NCBI RefSeq assembly: GCF_005877005.1
Contig: NZ_SSNH01000009.1
Span: forward strand, 117,467 to 181,466
Direction: 5' to 3'
Length of the DNA stretch: 64,000 nucleotides
Source: Sinomonas susongensis
GTDB taxonomy: Bacteria; Actinomycetota; Actinomycetes; Actinomycetales; Micrococcaceae
The translations under genes were made by a program, and so were the position numbers. The notes under the pieces were generated by a model. The model saw only the letters and a list, made by a program, of their open reading frames with translations, ran no database searches and was not told where the DNA came from. Shown one piece after another: positions 51,437 to 60,500 of the stretch (positions are counted from its first letter, which is position 1; each line of letters begins with the position of its first letter).

Positions 51437-52728
51437 ACCTCCACTCATTGCGACGACCCCTCCTGGCAGCCGCCGCCGCAGTCGCGGTCGGCCTCGGCGC
51501 GGTCGGGTGCTCCGCCGCGAACGACAGCAGCAGTGGCCAGCAGGTCACGATCAACTGGTACGTGCAGCCGCTGAACAGCACCTCCATCTGGCAGGATTTG
51601 GTCGCAGCGTTCAACAAGAGCCACCCGAACATCAAGGTGAACCTCACGGTCGGGCCGACGAATGTAGACACAGTTCGCGGCACGCTCTCGACCGAACTCG
51701 GCAGCGGCTCGGCCACCCCCGACGTGTATGAAGGCGACGTCACCTGGCCCGCCCAGTTCGCAAAGGCGGGACTAGCCCTCGATCTGACCAAGGAATTCCC
51801 GGCAAGCTTCTGGAATCGCTTCTCGCCCGGCGCGGTCAAGCTGGCTCAGTACAACGGCGAGTCGTACAGCGTCCCGTCCTGGACGGAGGCGGCATTCATG
51901 TACTATCGCAAGGATCTCCTCGAGCAGGCTGGACTGCCAGTCCCGACCACTTGGGAAGAACTCGTCGCGGACGCCAAGAAGATCCAGGCCACCGGTGCTG
52001 TGAAGGACGGGTACACCTGGCAGGGCGCAGGGTACGAAGGGCTCACCTGCGTCTACAGTGAACTCGTCGCCGACGCTGGGGGCAGCATTGTCTCCGGCGA
52101 CTACACCAAGGCCACGTTGAACACTGCGGCGGGGACGAAGGCCCTTGACTTCCTGAAGGGGACCATCGCCAGCGGTGTCAGCCCGAATGCCACCCCGACC
52201 TTCCAGGAGCCGCAGTCTCTGAACGACTTCACGGCGGGCAATGCACTCTTCATGCGGAACTGGTCCTACGCCTGGGCGATCACCCAGGACCCGTCCCAGT
52301 CCAAGGTCGTCGGCAAGGTGGGAATGGCCCCCCTTCCCACTTTCGCTGGCCAGCCCGAACCGGGCGCGTCGACCAACGGCGGCGGCGGCATGTTCATCAA
52401 CCCGCACTCGAAGTACGTCAAGCAGGATGTGGAATTCCTCACCTGGCTTACCGACACGGACGCGCAAAGCATGTTCGCCTCTGTTGGGAAGGTCCTGCCA
52501 GCGAACGTGCAGGCGCAGACCCCGCAGGCCCAGCAGGAAGTGGGTCCTGTGGGTCAGGTGCTGGCCAAACTGAAGATCGTCGGTCGCCCGGTGGGCACGC
52601 CCGCGTACTCTCAGGTATCCCGCGCCGTATTCCAGAACGTCAATTCCGCCCTCAGCGGCAACGCGAGCGAAAGTCAGGCGCTCTCGGCAGCTGACAGCCA
52701 AGTCGCAAGCGCTCTCGGCTCGCAGTAG
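51433..52728 (+). CDS. ABC transporter substrate-binding lipoprotein
   Basis: 431 residues from GTG 51433 overlapping the previous TGA (GTGA). Lipobox VGLGAVGCSAAN. Family 1 solute-binding features: VTINWYVQPLNSTSIWQDLV and TPDVYEGDVTWPAQFAKAGL, then SYSVPSWTEAAFMYYRKDLL. Lipid-anchored outside the membrane. The long in-frame extension upstream lies inside the PhyH gene and is not used. Confidence 0.92.
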   Translation: MNLHSLRRPLLAAAAAVAVGLGAVGCSAANDSSSGQQVTINWYVQPLNSTSIWQDLVAAFNKSHPNIKVNLTVGPTNVDTVRGTLSTELGSGSATPDVYEGDVTWPAQFAKAGLALDLTKEFPASFWNRFSPGAVKLAQYNGESYSVPSWTEAAFMYYRKDLLEQAGLPVPTTWEELVADAKKIQATGAVKDGYTWQGAGYEGLTCVYSELVADAGGSIVSGDYTKATLNTAAGTKALDFLKGTIASGVSPNATPTFQEPQSLNDFTAGNALFMRNWSYAWAITQDPSQSKVVGKVGMAPLPTFAGQPEPGASTNGGGGMFINPHSKYVKQDVEFLTWLTDTDAQSMFASVGKVLPANVQAQTPQAQQEVGPVGQVLAKLKIVGRPVGTPAYSQVSRAVFQNVNSALSGNASESQALSAADSQVASALGSQ

Positions 52729-52741
52729 ACGAGCAAAACAA

Positions 52742-52789
52742 CGAGTCGCAGCCGCGAGCCGGGCATCCGTCCGGGGCGGCTGCGACTCG
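52742..52789 (+). other. Large hairpin between binding-protein and permease genes
   Basis: CGAGTCGCAGCCGC (52742-52755) pairs perfectly with GCGGCTGCGACTCG (52776-52789), 14 bp, with inner CCGG pairing. No T-run; likely a transcript stabiliser or partial terminator. Confidence 0.65.
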
Positions 52790-52811
52790 CCAGAACCTTC
52801 CAATCAATGGA

Positions 52812-52904
52812 GATGGGAACCAAATGAGCAGACACGCGAATGGCGCGTCCCTCTTAGTGGACGATGGGAACCAAGCGAGCACAAACTCGAATGGCGCGTC
52901 CCTC
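52812..52904 (+). repeat. 42-nt imperfect direct repeat spanning the permease start
   Basis: 52812-52853 and 52863-52904 (period 51) share GATGGGAACCAA, then differ at the start codon (ATG in the first, GCG in the second), and share GAATGGCGCGTCCCTC. The first copy carries ribosome site and start. Confidence 0.82.
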
Positions 52905-53834
52905 ATCGGATCGGGATCGGGATCGGCACCCCGCTCGGGAACGCTGCGCCGGACTGCCCGGTCTCGCCGGCGGGGGGTGCTGCTCAGCAGTCCGGCCCTC
53001 GCCGTTGTCGCCCTCATCACGGTCGTGCCGATCGCCTTCTCGATCTACCTCAGCCTCTGCCGTGTCGACGCGGGCGCCGACGGGTTCGACTACACCTTCA
53101 TCGGCGTCGGCAACTATGCAACGGCGCTGAGAAGCCCCACGGTCTGGGCGGCGCTCGGATTCACCGCCCTGTACACGGTCATCAGCGTCTCGGTCGAGAT
53201 GCTGCTGGGCCTCGGCGTCGCGCTGGTGATCGACCGAATGACCAAGGGCACGGGCATCGTGCTCGGATTGCTCCTGGTGCCGTGGGCGATGATCACAGTG
53301 GTCTCCGGACAGCTTTGGTCGTACATCTTCAATGGTGTCTACGGCCTCGCCAATTACCTGCTGGTCGTCACGCACATCGTGTCCGCACCCGTGAGCTTCC
53401 TGAGCAATCCGGCGGGGGCATTCGTCGCCTTGCTGGTCGCAGACTCGTGGAAGACGGTTCCTTTCGTCGCTCTCATCCTCTTCGGCGGCCTGCGAACGAT
53501 CGACAGGGAACTGTATGCCGCGGCGAGACTCGACGGTGCCGGCAGCGGGCGCATCCTCACGCACATCACCATCCCGCTCATACGGCAGTCGATCATCACC
53601 GCGGTCGTCTTCCGGGTTCTCCAGGCGTTCGGAATCTTCGACCTGCCCTTCGTGCTCACGAACGGCGGTCCCGGCCACGCCACACAATCGATCGCCATGC
53701 TCACGTACAACGCGCTCTTCCAGGACCTCAACATCGGTTACGGCGCGGCCATCTCATGCATCACGACGCTGGTCGTGATCATCTTCGCTGTGCTCTTCCT
53801 GCGGGCATTTCGAGTGGAGGATTCCGTTGACTAG
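52824..53834 (+). CDS. ABC transporter permease (MalF type)
   Basis: 336 residues. The first 45 are low-complexity, with NGASLL and NGASLI from a duplicated DNA segment, then basic residues and about six membrane helices beginning LLSSPALAVVALITVVPIAF. The EAA loop is ELYAAARLDGAGSGRILTHI. Works with the next permease, whose TTG start lies 8 nt before this stop. ATP-binding subunit not encoded here. Confidence 0.9.
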   Translation: MSRHANGASLLVDDGNQASTNSNGASLIGSGSGSAPRSGTLRRTARSRRRGVLLSSPALAVVALITVVPIAFSIYLSLCRVDAGADGFDYTFIGVGNYATALRSPTVWAALGFTALYTVISVSVEMLLGLGVALVIDRMTKGTGIVLGLLLVPWAMITVVSGQLWSYIFNGVYGLANYLLVVTHIVSAPVSFLSNPAGAFVALLVADSWKTVPFVALILFGGLRTIDRELYAAARLDGAGSGRILTHITIPLIRQSIITAVVFRVLQAFGIFDLPFVLTNGGPGHATQSIAMLTYNALFQDLNIGYGAAISCITTLVVIIFAVLFLRAFRVEDSVD

Positions 53835-54684
53835 TCACTTCCCGACGTCACGACGGCGCGCGCGAACCAGAGAGGGGCTTGCGGCCAACACCGTCGGCAT
53901 TGCCATCGCCGTGATCTTTATGGTGCCCGTTCTCTGGTTGGCAATCTCAGCGTTCAAGCCGGTAAGCGCCCTCGGAGACTTCCCTCCCGAGCTGCTTCCC
54001 ATCCCGGCGACCCTAGCGAACTTCGACGCCGCATTCGGACCGAGCGACTTCGGGTCGTTCCTCATGAACAGCGTCATCGTCGGCATCCTGAGCACGGTCA
54101 TCGTGGTGTGCCTGGGGCTGCCCGCGGCATACGGGCTCTCCCGCACCTCAATGCGAGGGCGCGCTGCCACCCTGACAGGATTGCTCGTCATCTCGGTCTT
54201 CCCGGTCATCGCCACGATTCCGCCTCTGTACGTCTCTCTTCGTGCACTCGGTTGGCTCAACAGCTACGAAGCGCTCGTCCTGCCGTACGTCGCCTTCAAC
54301 CTCCCGCTCGCGATCTGGACGATGCGCAACTCGCTGCTCTCCATTTCCCACCAGATGGAGGAAGCGGCCGAGGTCGACGGTGCCTCCACAATGCGGACGA
54401 TCGTGCAGATCATCGTTCCGCAGGCGCTTCCCGGGATCTTCGTCGCCGCAGTTCTGACCTTCGTTGCATGCTGGCAGGAGTTCCTGATGGCACTCAGCTT
54501 CAATTCCAACCCCACATACCAGACTGCGCCGGTCGGAATCGCGCTGTTCGGCGGCGCCTTCCAGCTCCCCTACGGAACGATCTTCGCGGCCTCCCTCGTA
54601 GCGCTGCTGCCCATCCTGGTGCTTGTCATCGCGCTCCGGCGCTGGGTGGTCGGCGGACTCAGCACCGGGTCAGTGAAAGGATGA
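53827..54684 (+). CDS. ABC transporter permease (MalG type)
   Basis: 285 residues from TTG 53827, overlapping the upstream gene by 8 nt. EAA loop QMEEAAEVDGASTMRTIVQI; C-terminal RRWVVGGLSTGSVKG is typical of MalG-type subunits. About six membrane helices. The stop overlaps the start of the oxidoreductase gene by four bases. Confidence 0.91.
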   Translation: MTSHFPTSRRRARTREGLAANTVGIAIAVIFMVPVLWLAISAFKPVSALGDFPPELLPIPATLANFDAAFGPSDFGSFLMNSVIVGILSTVIVVCLGLPAAYGLSRTSMRGRAATLTGLLVISVFPVIATIPPLYVSLRALGWLNSYEALVLPYVAFNLPLAIWTMRNSLLSISHQMEEAAEVDGASTMRTIVQIIVPQALPGIFVAAVLTFVACWQEFLMALSFNSNPTYQTAPVGIALFGGAFQLPYGTIFAASLVALLPILVLVIALRRWVVGGLSTGSVKG

Positions 54685-55763
54685 ATCAGATCATGAAAAT
54701 GCACCGGGTCGGAATCGTGGGCGTGTGGCATGTCCATGCGGAGGACTACGTGACCGAGCTGCTCGAGCGCCCCGATGTCGAGATTCACGGCGTCTGGGAC
54801 AGGGACGAAGCGGCCGCTGCAGCGTTCGCGCAGTCTCACGGGCTGCGGACGGTCCCCGAATTCGAGGAGATGCTGCAGGATCCGTCGGTCGATGCCGTGG
54901 TCGTCACGACCGCGACTGCCGATCACGTGGATGTCATCACCCGAGCCCTCGAGGCGGGAAAGCACGTCTTTTCGGAGAAGGTGCTCGCTATCGATCTGGC
55001 CGATGCTCAGGCACTGCAGCAGACCGCTCGGCGAGCCCGGCGACTTCTGTTCGTGTCATTCCAGCGCCTTGCCGAACCATGGGTCCGCACTCTGCACGAG
55101 GTTGTCGCCTCTGGGGTTCTCGGCCGCATCGTCTCGACCCGGTTCCGCTTCCAGCACGCCGGAGCCGTCGACGGGTGGCTGCATGATGGATTCTTTTCAC
55201 CATCGGAGGCAGGCGGAGGGGCACTTATCGACTTGGGCGTTCACGGTTTCTATCTGAGCCAGCTCTTCCATTCCGCCTTCCCGTCGAGGGTCACCTGTCG
55301 TACAGCACACCACACCGGCCGTGGCGTCGAAGACGACGCGGTTGTGCTGCTCGAGTACCCGGATGACTCGGTCAGCGTGCTTGAGACGAGCCTGAGCGCG
55401 GCGCCCGACGACGCGAGATGGGCCTCGATTCACGGTTCCAAGGGCTCGGCAGTGGTCTCTTCCGAAGACCTGACGGTGCGTGTGCGCCTCAACGACGCAC
55501 CCCACTGGGTCGCCCAACCGTCGCTCGATCCCTGGCAGCGGCCCATCGCCGCCTTCCTGGACTCGATCGACGAAGGCCGCGACGGGGAGGACAACTTGGC
55601 TCAGTCGGTCCGGGTTGTGGCTCTGGTGTCCGCAGCCTACCGCGCAGCGGAGGCCGCCGCCGCCATCCAAGTCTCCGACCCGGTGCGCCCCATCGCACCT
55701 TTCTCCGTACGTGCGGCGTCGTGCCGGAAGCGGGAACAGTGCAGTAGAGTCGGCCAGTGCTAA
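54681..55763 (+). CDS. Gfo/Idh/MocA family oxidoreductase with atypical motifs
   Basis: 360 residues from ATG 54681 (ATGA overlap); ATG 54693 is an alternative. Rossmann N-terminus HRVGIVGVWHVHAEDYVTEL departs from the usual G-x-G-x-x-G, and KHVFSEKVLAIDLADA has Val where the family has the NAD-contacting Pro of EKP. Later GGGALIDLGVHGFYLSQLF has the usual Asp and His. Probably oxidises or epimerises a sugar-like substrate imported by the upstream transporter. Confidence 0.86.
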   Translation: MNQIMKMHRVGIVGVWHVHAEDYVTELLERPDVEIHGVWDRDEAAAAAFAQSHGLRTVPEFEEMLQDPSVDAVVVTTATADHVDVITRALEAGKHVFSEKVLAIDLADAQALQQTARRARRLLFVSFQRLAEPWVRTLHEVVASGVLGRIVSTRFRFQHAGAVDGWLHDGFFSPSEAGGGALIDLGVHGFYLSQLFHSAFPSRVTCRTAHHTGRGVEDDAVVLLEYPDDSVSVLETSLSAAPDDARWASIHGSKGSAVVSSEDLTVRVRLNDAPHWVAQPSLDPWQRPIAAFLDSIDEGRDGEDNLAQSVRVVALVSAAYRAAEAAAAIQVSDPVRPIAPFSVRAASCRKREQCSRVGQC

Positions 55764-55793
55764 ACAGGGGACGACTACTCGAAAGGCGCCCTC

Positions 55794-57077
55794 ATGCGCC
55801 GGAGGAACTGCCGGGTGGATAGAAATCTTCGAAGTGCCGATGGAAGTCGCGCGCTGGCATTGCGGCTCATCCGTGTGAACGGGACGCTCAGCAGGGTCGA
55901 GCTGGCCAGGCAGATGGGACTCACGGTCGCCGCGATGACGAACCTGGTGCGCAGCTTGCTGGCAGAAGGGCTCATCGAAGAAGCCGGAAGCTCGGGCAAC
56001 ACCGGCGGCAAGCCGCGGACGCTCTTTCGGATACGGGAGGACGCCGCATATGCGATCGGCGTGTCGGTAGATCTGCATAAGACGTACTTCGCGATCGTGA
56101 ACCTCCGCGGCACCATCGTGCACAGGATCGAGCCCGCTGAATCCGGCCAGGGCGTCGTCTCCATCGTGGACGCCATAGTCGCCGGCGTGAATGCCCTCAT
56201 AGCTGATTCAGATGTTCCCGCCGACCGCATCGTCGGCATCGGAATCGCCGGACAAGGGCCCCACGACCGATCCATGGCGGGTCCAGCCGTGGCTGGCCCC
56301 TATGCCGATCAGTGGCTCAGCGCAGAGGTGGGCGACCAGGTGTCCGAACGGCTTCGTATGTCCGTGATGATGCAGAACGATGCAAACGCTGTAGCGAGCG
56401 GTGAGTTCAGCATCAGCCCGGACGCCCGGGCGTCGGGCAACTTCGCGTGCATCTATCTCGGCCAGTCAGGGCTCGGCTCCGGCATCTTCGCTGACCGCCA
56501 GCTCGTGCTCGGAAGGAACTCGTACGCGGGCGCGATAGCTCACCTGTCGATCAACGTTGATGGCCCGGAGTGCTACTGCGGAAACCGCGGTTGCCTTGAA
56601 CTGTACGCAGCACCTCCGGCGATCATCGACCGTGTTCGGTCATACGACCGGAGCTCACCGGAGCTGGCGGTCGGTGTGAGCCCGAAGGGCCCGGGAACGG
56701 CCGCGGACATCGAACGTGTTTATGCCAGTGCGCGGAGCGGACACGCCTTCGCGGCGGCGCTGATGGCCAAGGTCGCTCAAGACGTCGCAGCTGCCAGCGC
56801 CACCATGGCGACACTGCTCGATCTCGACCTCATCGTTTTCAGCGGCGACGGTTTCGCGAGCCTAGAGGATGCATTCCTCGACGCCGCACATGCCGTCTCG
56901 GACCGGTTCGCCTCAGCTGGAGCGCGGCCCACTTTTGCGGTTCGAATGACGGTGCTCGGACAAGGAAATGAAGCGGCAGCCGCGGGCGCGGCAATCGGCC
57001 TGCTCGACTCCAGCTTCGCTCGTGCTACCGGGATGCCATCTCAGGAAGGCCTGGTCGAGGAGGTCGCGGAACGCTAA
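55794..57077 (+). CDS. ROK family transcriptional regulator
   Basis: 427 residues. N-terminal helix-turn-helix (RVELARQMGLTVAAMTNLVR) followed by a ROK sugar-kinase-like domain with the zinc motif CYCGNRGCLE (about residue 260) and QNDANAVASGEF holding the catalytic-type Asp. YLGQSGLGSGIF corresponds to the glycine-rich ATP loop in altered form. Likely represses the upstream ABC/PhyH operon in response to a sugar-like ligand. Starts 30 nt after the oxidoreductase. Confidence 0.9.
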   Translation: MRRRNCRVDRNLRSADGSRALALRLIRVNGTLSRVELARQMGLTVAAMTNLVRSLLAEGLIEEAGSSGNTGGKPRTLFRIREDAAYAIGVSVDLHKTYFAIVNLRGTIVHRIEPAESGQGVVSIVDAIVAGVNALIADSDVPADRIVGIGIAGQGPHDRSMAGPAVAGPYADQWLSAEVGDQVSERLRMSVMMQNDANAVASGEFSISPDARASGNFACIYLGQSGLGSGIFADRQLVLGRNSYAGAIAHLSINVDGPECYCGNRGCLELYAAPPAIIDRVRSYDRSSPELAVGVSPKGPGTAADIERVYASARSGHAFAAALMAKVAQDVAAASATMATLLDLDLIVFSGDGFASLEDAFLDAAHAVSDRFASAGARPTFAVRMTVLGQGNEAAAAGAAIGLLDSSFARATGMPSQEGLVEEVAER

Positions 57078-57246
57078 GCAGCAGTGGTCGTCCGACGAGG
57101 CGGCGCAGACTTCGACTCGCAGCGGACCGGGAGGTTGCGGTTGCCACAATTGAGTCTTCCACCTTGGAGGAAGACAGCCTGTTCGTGAGCGCGTCGAAAC
57201 GGGACGACGCCTTATGCCGCCCGCAGCCAGAGCCACACCGTCGACG

Positions 57247-57291
57247 AAAAACCCCTCTCAAATCTGCGTTTTCGCAGGTCGGAGAGGGGTT
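57247..57291 (-). terminator. Terminator downstream of tRNA fragment
   Basis: On the minus strand AACCCCTCTC and GAGAGGGGTT form a 10-bp stem with an inner CTGCG-AAAA-CGCAG stem, ended by a T-run (complement of 57247-57251). It fits the natural end of a tRNA transcript. Confidence 0.82.
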
Positions 57292-57292
57292 G

Positions 57293-57325
57293 TGGAGCCC
57301 CCTGCCGGATTCGAACCGGCGACCC
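57293..57325 (-). pseudogene. 3' fragment of a tRNA gene (probably tRNA-Thr), candidate attachment site
   Basis: On the minus strand GCCGG-TTCGAAT-CCGGC is a perfect T-arm, followed by AGGGGGC, T and CCA, the 3' acceptor strand. The matching 5' strand GCCCCCT and the D- and anticodon arms are missing upstream. The end AGGGGGCT is like actinobacterial tRNA-Thr. Such 3' pieces are left at the far end of elements integrated into tRNA genes. Confidence 0.7.
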
Positions 57326-57535
57326 TCTGGAGGGTCCGGGCCATTTCGGGGACTGACCGATCGTCTCGGGAAATCGCGGATTCCCTTGTGTTGACAGGGA
57401 ACCGGGCGGTTCGCGTGGTCCGAGTCTACCCGGTCGTTGGCGGTCCGTCCCGGGCGATTGAGATGGGTATTTGATGAGTCGCAACGCGGGTTCGGATCTT
57501 GGGAGGACAGCATCAGTTGTCGGGAACCGCTGATG

Positions 57536-60500
57536 TCACAGGCCAAGGCTGGAGCGTGCCTGACTGGGGCGGTGCGTCGGTTCCGGCCGCGGCTCATGGC
57601 TTCGGCTCAATGCGGTGGCTCGGTCCAGGGCTGCGCGGGCTCGGGAGGCGTCGGTCCTCTGCGCCTCGGTTTCTGCAGATGTCCCGAGGGGTGTGCGTGC
57701 GGCGATCCCGTATCGGTCGCGGTAGGCGGCGACAGTTCGGGCGAGGAGCCGCCAGTTCATCGTCGTCCGTTCGTCCCGGGGCGGGGTGCCGAGGGCGGCC
57801 GTCCAGCTCTCGCCATCGTTGAGGGCTTGGTCGAGGAGGGCGTCTGCGCGGGCTTCGATGAGGTCGCGGCGCTCGTGGAGTGCCTGCCTCATCTCGGGAC
57901 TCATGCTGCCGGTCGCTTCGGGGATGAGACCAGCGATCAGCCGCGGTGCCTTGCGCGTACGCCCGGAGCCTGCTGGCCGGGCGGTGGCCCGGGCGAGGCG
58001 GTGGTGGAGGACGGCGGCGACGTCATCGGCATCGTTGAACCCACGCGCCCCGACCAGGCGCGGCAGCAGGGCATCGACATCGTGGTGGCTGGCTTCGGCG
58101 CGCCGCAGCTCTGCGGTGAGTGCCCCGAACGCATCGGATCTGATTGCGTCGTCGGCCTGTTCTTCGGTGAGGCCGGAGGCTCGGATGAGGGCGGCCCAGC
58201 GGTCGTGTTGCGCGGCTGCTGCGAGGGTCTCGTACTCGGCGGCGAGCTGGGCGATCGAGCCCCAGGCGTCCTGCTCGGCGGTGATCGTCTCGTGGGCGGA
58301 GAGCTCGGCGCCGACGTGCTGCAGCACCCCGTACAGGACGCTGCGGCCGGTGGCCTCGGTGTTGTCGCCGGCGTGCGGCCCCTCGTGTTCATTGTCGAGA
58401 TTGTCGGTGGCGACGTAGGCCGTGTTCGACTCCCTGCCCCGGGTCAGGGCGACGTACAGGTTCTCTCTGGTCATGCTCGCGTCGACCAGGAGGTGTGAGG
58501 TGTCGACCGTGATTCCCTGGGCGCGGTAGGAGGTGACGGCGTAGCCGAGGTCCAGGTGTTCTGTTGCATAGTCGGATGGGAGCACGACGGTGCCTCCTCG
58601 CTTGTGCGCGGCTCGGCGGAGGGTGAGGGAGCCGTCCTCCCTGACGTCGGTGATCGTCCATCTGTCGCCGTTGCGGACCCAGGAGCGGCCGTCGCGCAGG
58701 CGGCGGTTGTTGCGGCGGGTGATGACCGTATCGCCGGCCGCGGCGCGGATGCCGTCGTGGAGTTCGACCTCGCGTGGCCCGTGCACGGTGCCGTCGAGGA
58801 TCAGGTCGGTGCGCGCCCGCTCGTTCAGCGTGGTGACTGCCTCGTTCGAGTCAGCGACCAGGACGGTGGCCCGTCCTGCGAGCTGGTCGGCGCGCCAGGC
58901 GGTGTACGCGGCATCCGTCATCGCCTCCGTCTCCCCCTCGAGGACACGGCCATGCTCTATGTAGGCGTCGATGACTTCGGTGCGCCCGTGGCGGAGGCCG
59001 AGGGAGGCGGCCTTTTCCCACTCGTTGGCGAAGCGGTGCACGTCCACGAGCTCTGGGGCGTCGTCGCGGTCGTGCACGAGCAGGGAGAACGCTCCGCCGG
59101 CGTCGACGGACTGCAGCTGGGCGTGGTCGCCCACCAGGAGCACCTTCGCCCCCGCCGCGGCGGCCAGGCCGGTGATGCGGTCGAGCGAGAGCGTTCCGGC
59201 GAGGGAGGCCTCGTCGAGGATGACGAGCTGGCCCTCGCGGAACGACTGCCCGGTGCGCTCGTGGGTGTCCCACCACTTGGCGGTGTTCTCCGTGTCGATG
59301 CCGAGGTCTTCGGCGAGGACCTGCGCGGCTGCGGAGGAGGGGGCGAGCCCGACGACCGAGCCGGCCCCGTTCTCGGCCTCCCACGCCCGCCGCAGGGCGC
59401 TCATCGCGGTGGTCTTCCCGGCCCCGGCGGGGCCGACGAGGACATCGACCTGCCCACCGGAGGCGGCGACCTTGGCCAGCGCCGCAGCCTGGTCGCCCCC
59501 GAGCATCCGGCCCTCCCGGTCAGGCCCGGCGATAATCTTCTCGAGTGTCGCCAGCGAGACGGTCGGGCCGGTGGCGGTGCGGGCGCGCTCGAGGAGGCGG
59601 TCTTCGGCAGCCAGCAGCAGCTCGGAGGAGAACACCGTGGAGTGCTTCGGCCGGAACACCGAAGTGCCGTCCGCGCGCTGGAACACCGCAGGGCTGGAGG
59701 CGAGCTCGGGCGGCGTCAAACGCAGCGAGGCGGCCTCGGCGGCATCCACGACCAGGCCGACGATGGCCTCCCGGTCCTCGGTGGAGGCGAACCGGTAGCC
59801 CATCGTCTGCCGTGCCGCCTCCGCCGTGAGGTTCCACCGCCGCCACGTCGACCTCTTCTCCCCCACCGCCTCCACCACGCTCGCACCGAGCGAGGCGATC
59901 ACCTCCAGAGGCACGTCGTCGGCGCGCAGCAGCAGAGGCTCCCCGTTCGCGGTGACGGTGCGCGCCCACTCGGTTGCGTCCGCCCCCAGCATGCTGCTGG
60001 CGCGCTGCCGCCACTCGGCGGTCAGGTCCGCGAGCGAGCGGACCTCCTTCTCCGGGCGGGTGGCCAGGGTGGCCTGCGCGCGGAGCTTGATGACCGTGGT
60101 GTCCGAGGGCTGCCGGCCGTGCCGCGCCACGTACTCCGCGATCAGCCGGTCCTTCTCCACCTCGATATGCCGCGCGCGGGTGGAGAACTCTCCCACGAGC
60201 TGCTCGGGGACGCCGGTGATGGCCCAGACGGGGTTTCGGTCGCGGCCGCGATCGCGGACCTCCCACCCGACCCCGAGGGCGCGGGTGAGGAGATCGGCGA
60301 AAACGGCTTCGTGGAGTTCGGAGAGCGCAACGGTCGCCGCGTGCATCGGGCGGGAGTCGAGGCTGCGCCACTTGCCATCGAGCACAGTCTGCACCTTGTT
60401 GGAGATGACGACGTGCGTGTGCAGGTGCGGATCTCTAGCTCGGGAGTCGAAGTGGTCATACGCGGCCGCGATCAGGCCGGTGACATCGACCTGGGCAACG

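Larger units (their letters stand above)
57078..57535. other. Non-coding stretch with hairpin, terminator and tRNA fragment
   Basis: GTCTTCC/GGAAGAC (57154-57175) is a hairpin after the ROK gene. The terminator and tRNA fragment are described separately. From 57326 to 57535 no gene, repeat or further tRNA part was found. Confidence 0.6.

Noticed and set aside
52905..52928. ATCGGG microrepeats as possible CRISPR or iteron
   Set aside because: Only a few 6-bp units inside coding sequence; they encode a Gly/Ser linker.
57293..57400. tmRNA (ssrA) 3' end
   Set aside because: The acceptor does not fit the usual GGGGCTG/CAGCTCC tmRNA pairing and no tag reading frame was found; a tRNA-Thr fragment fits better.
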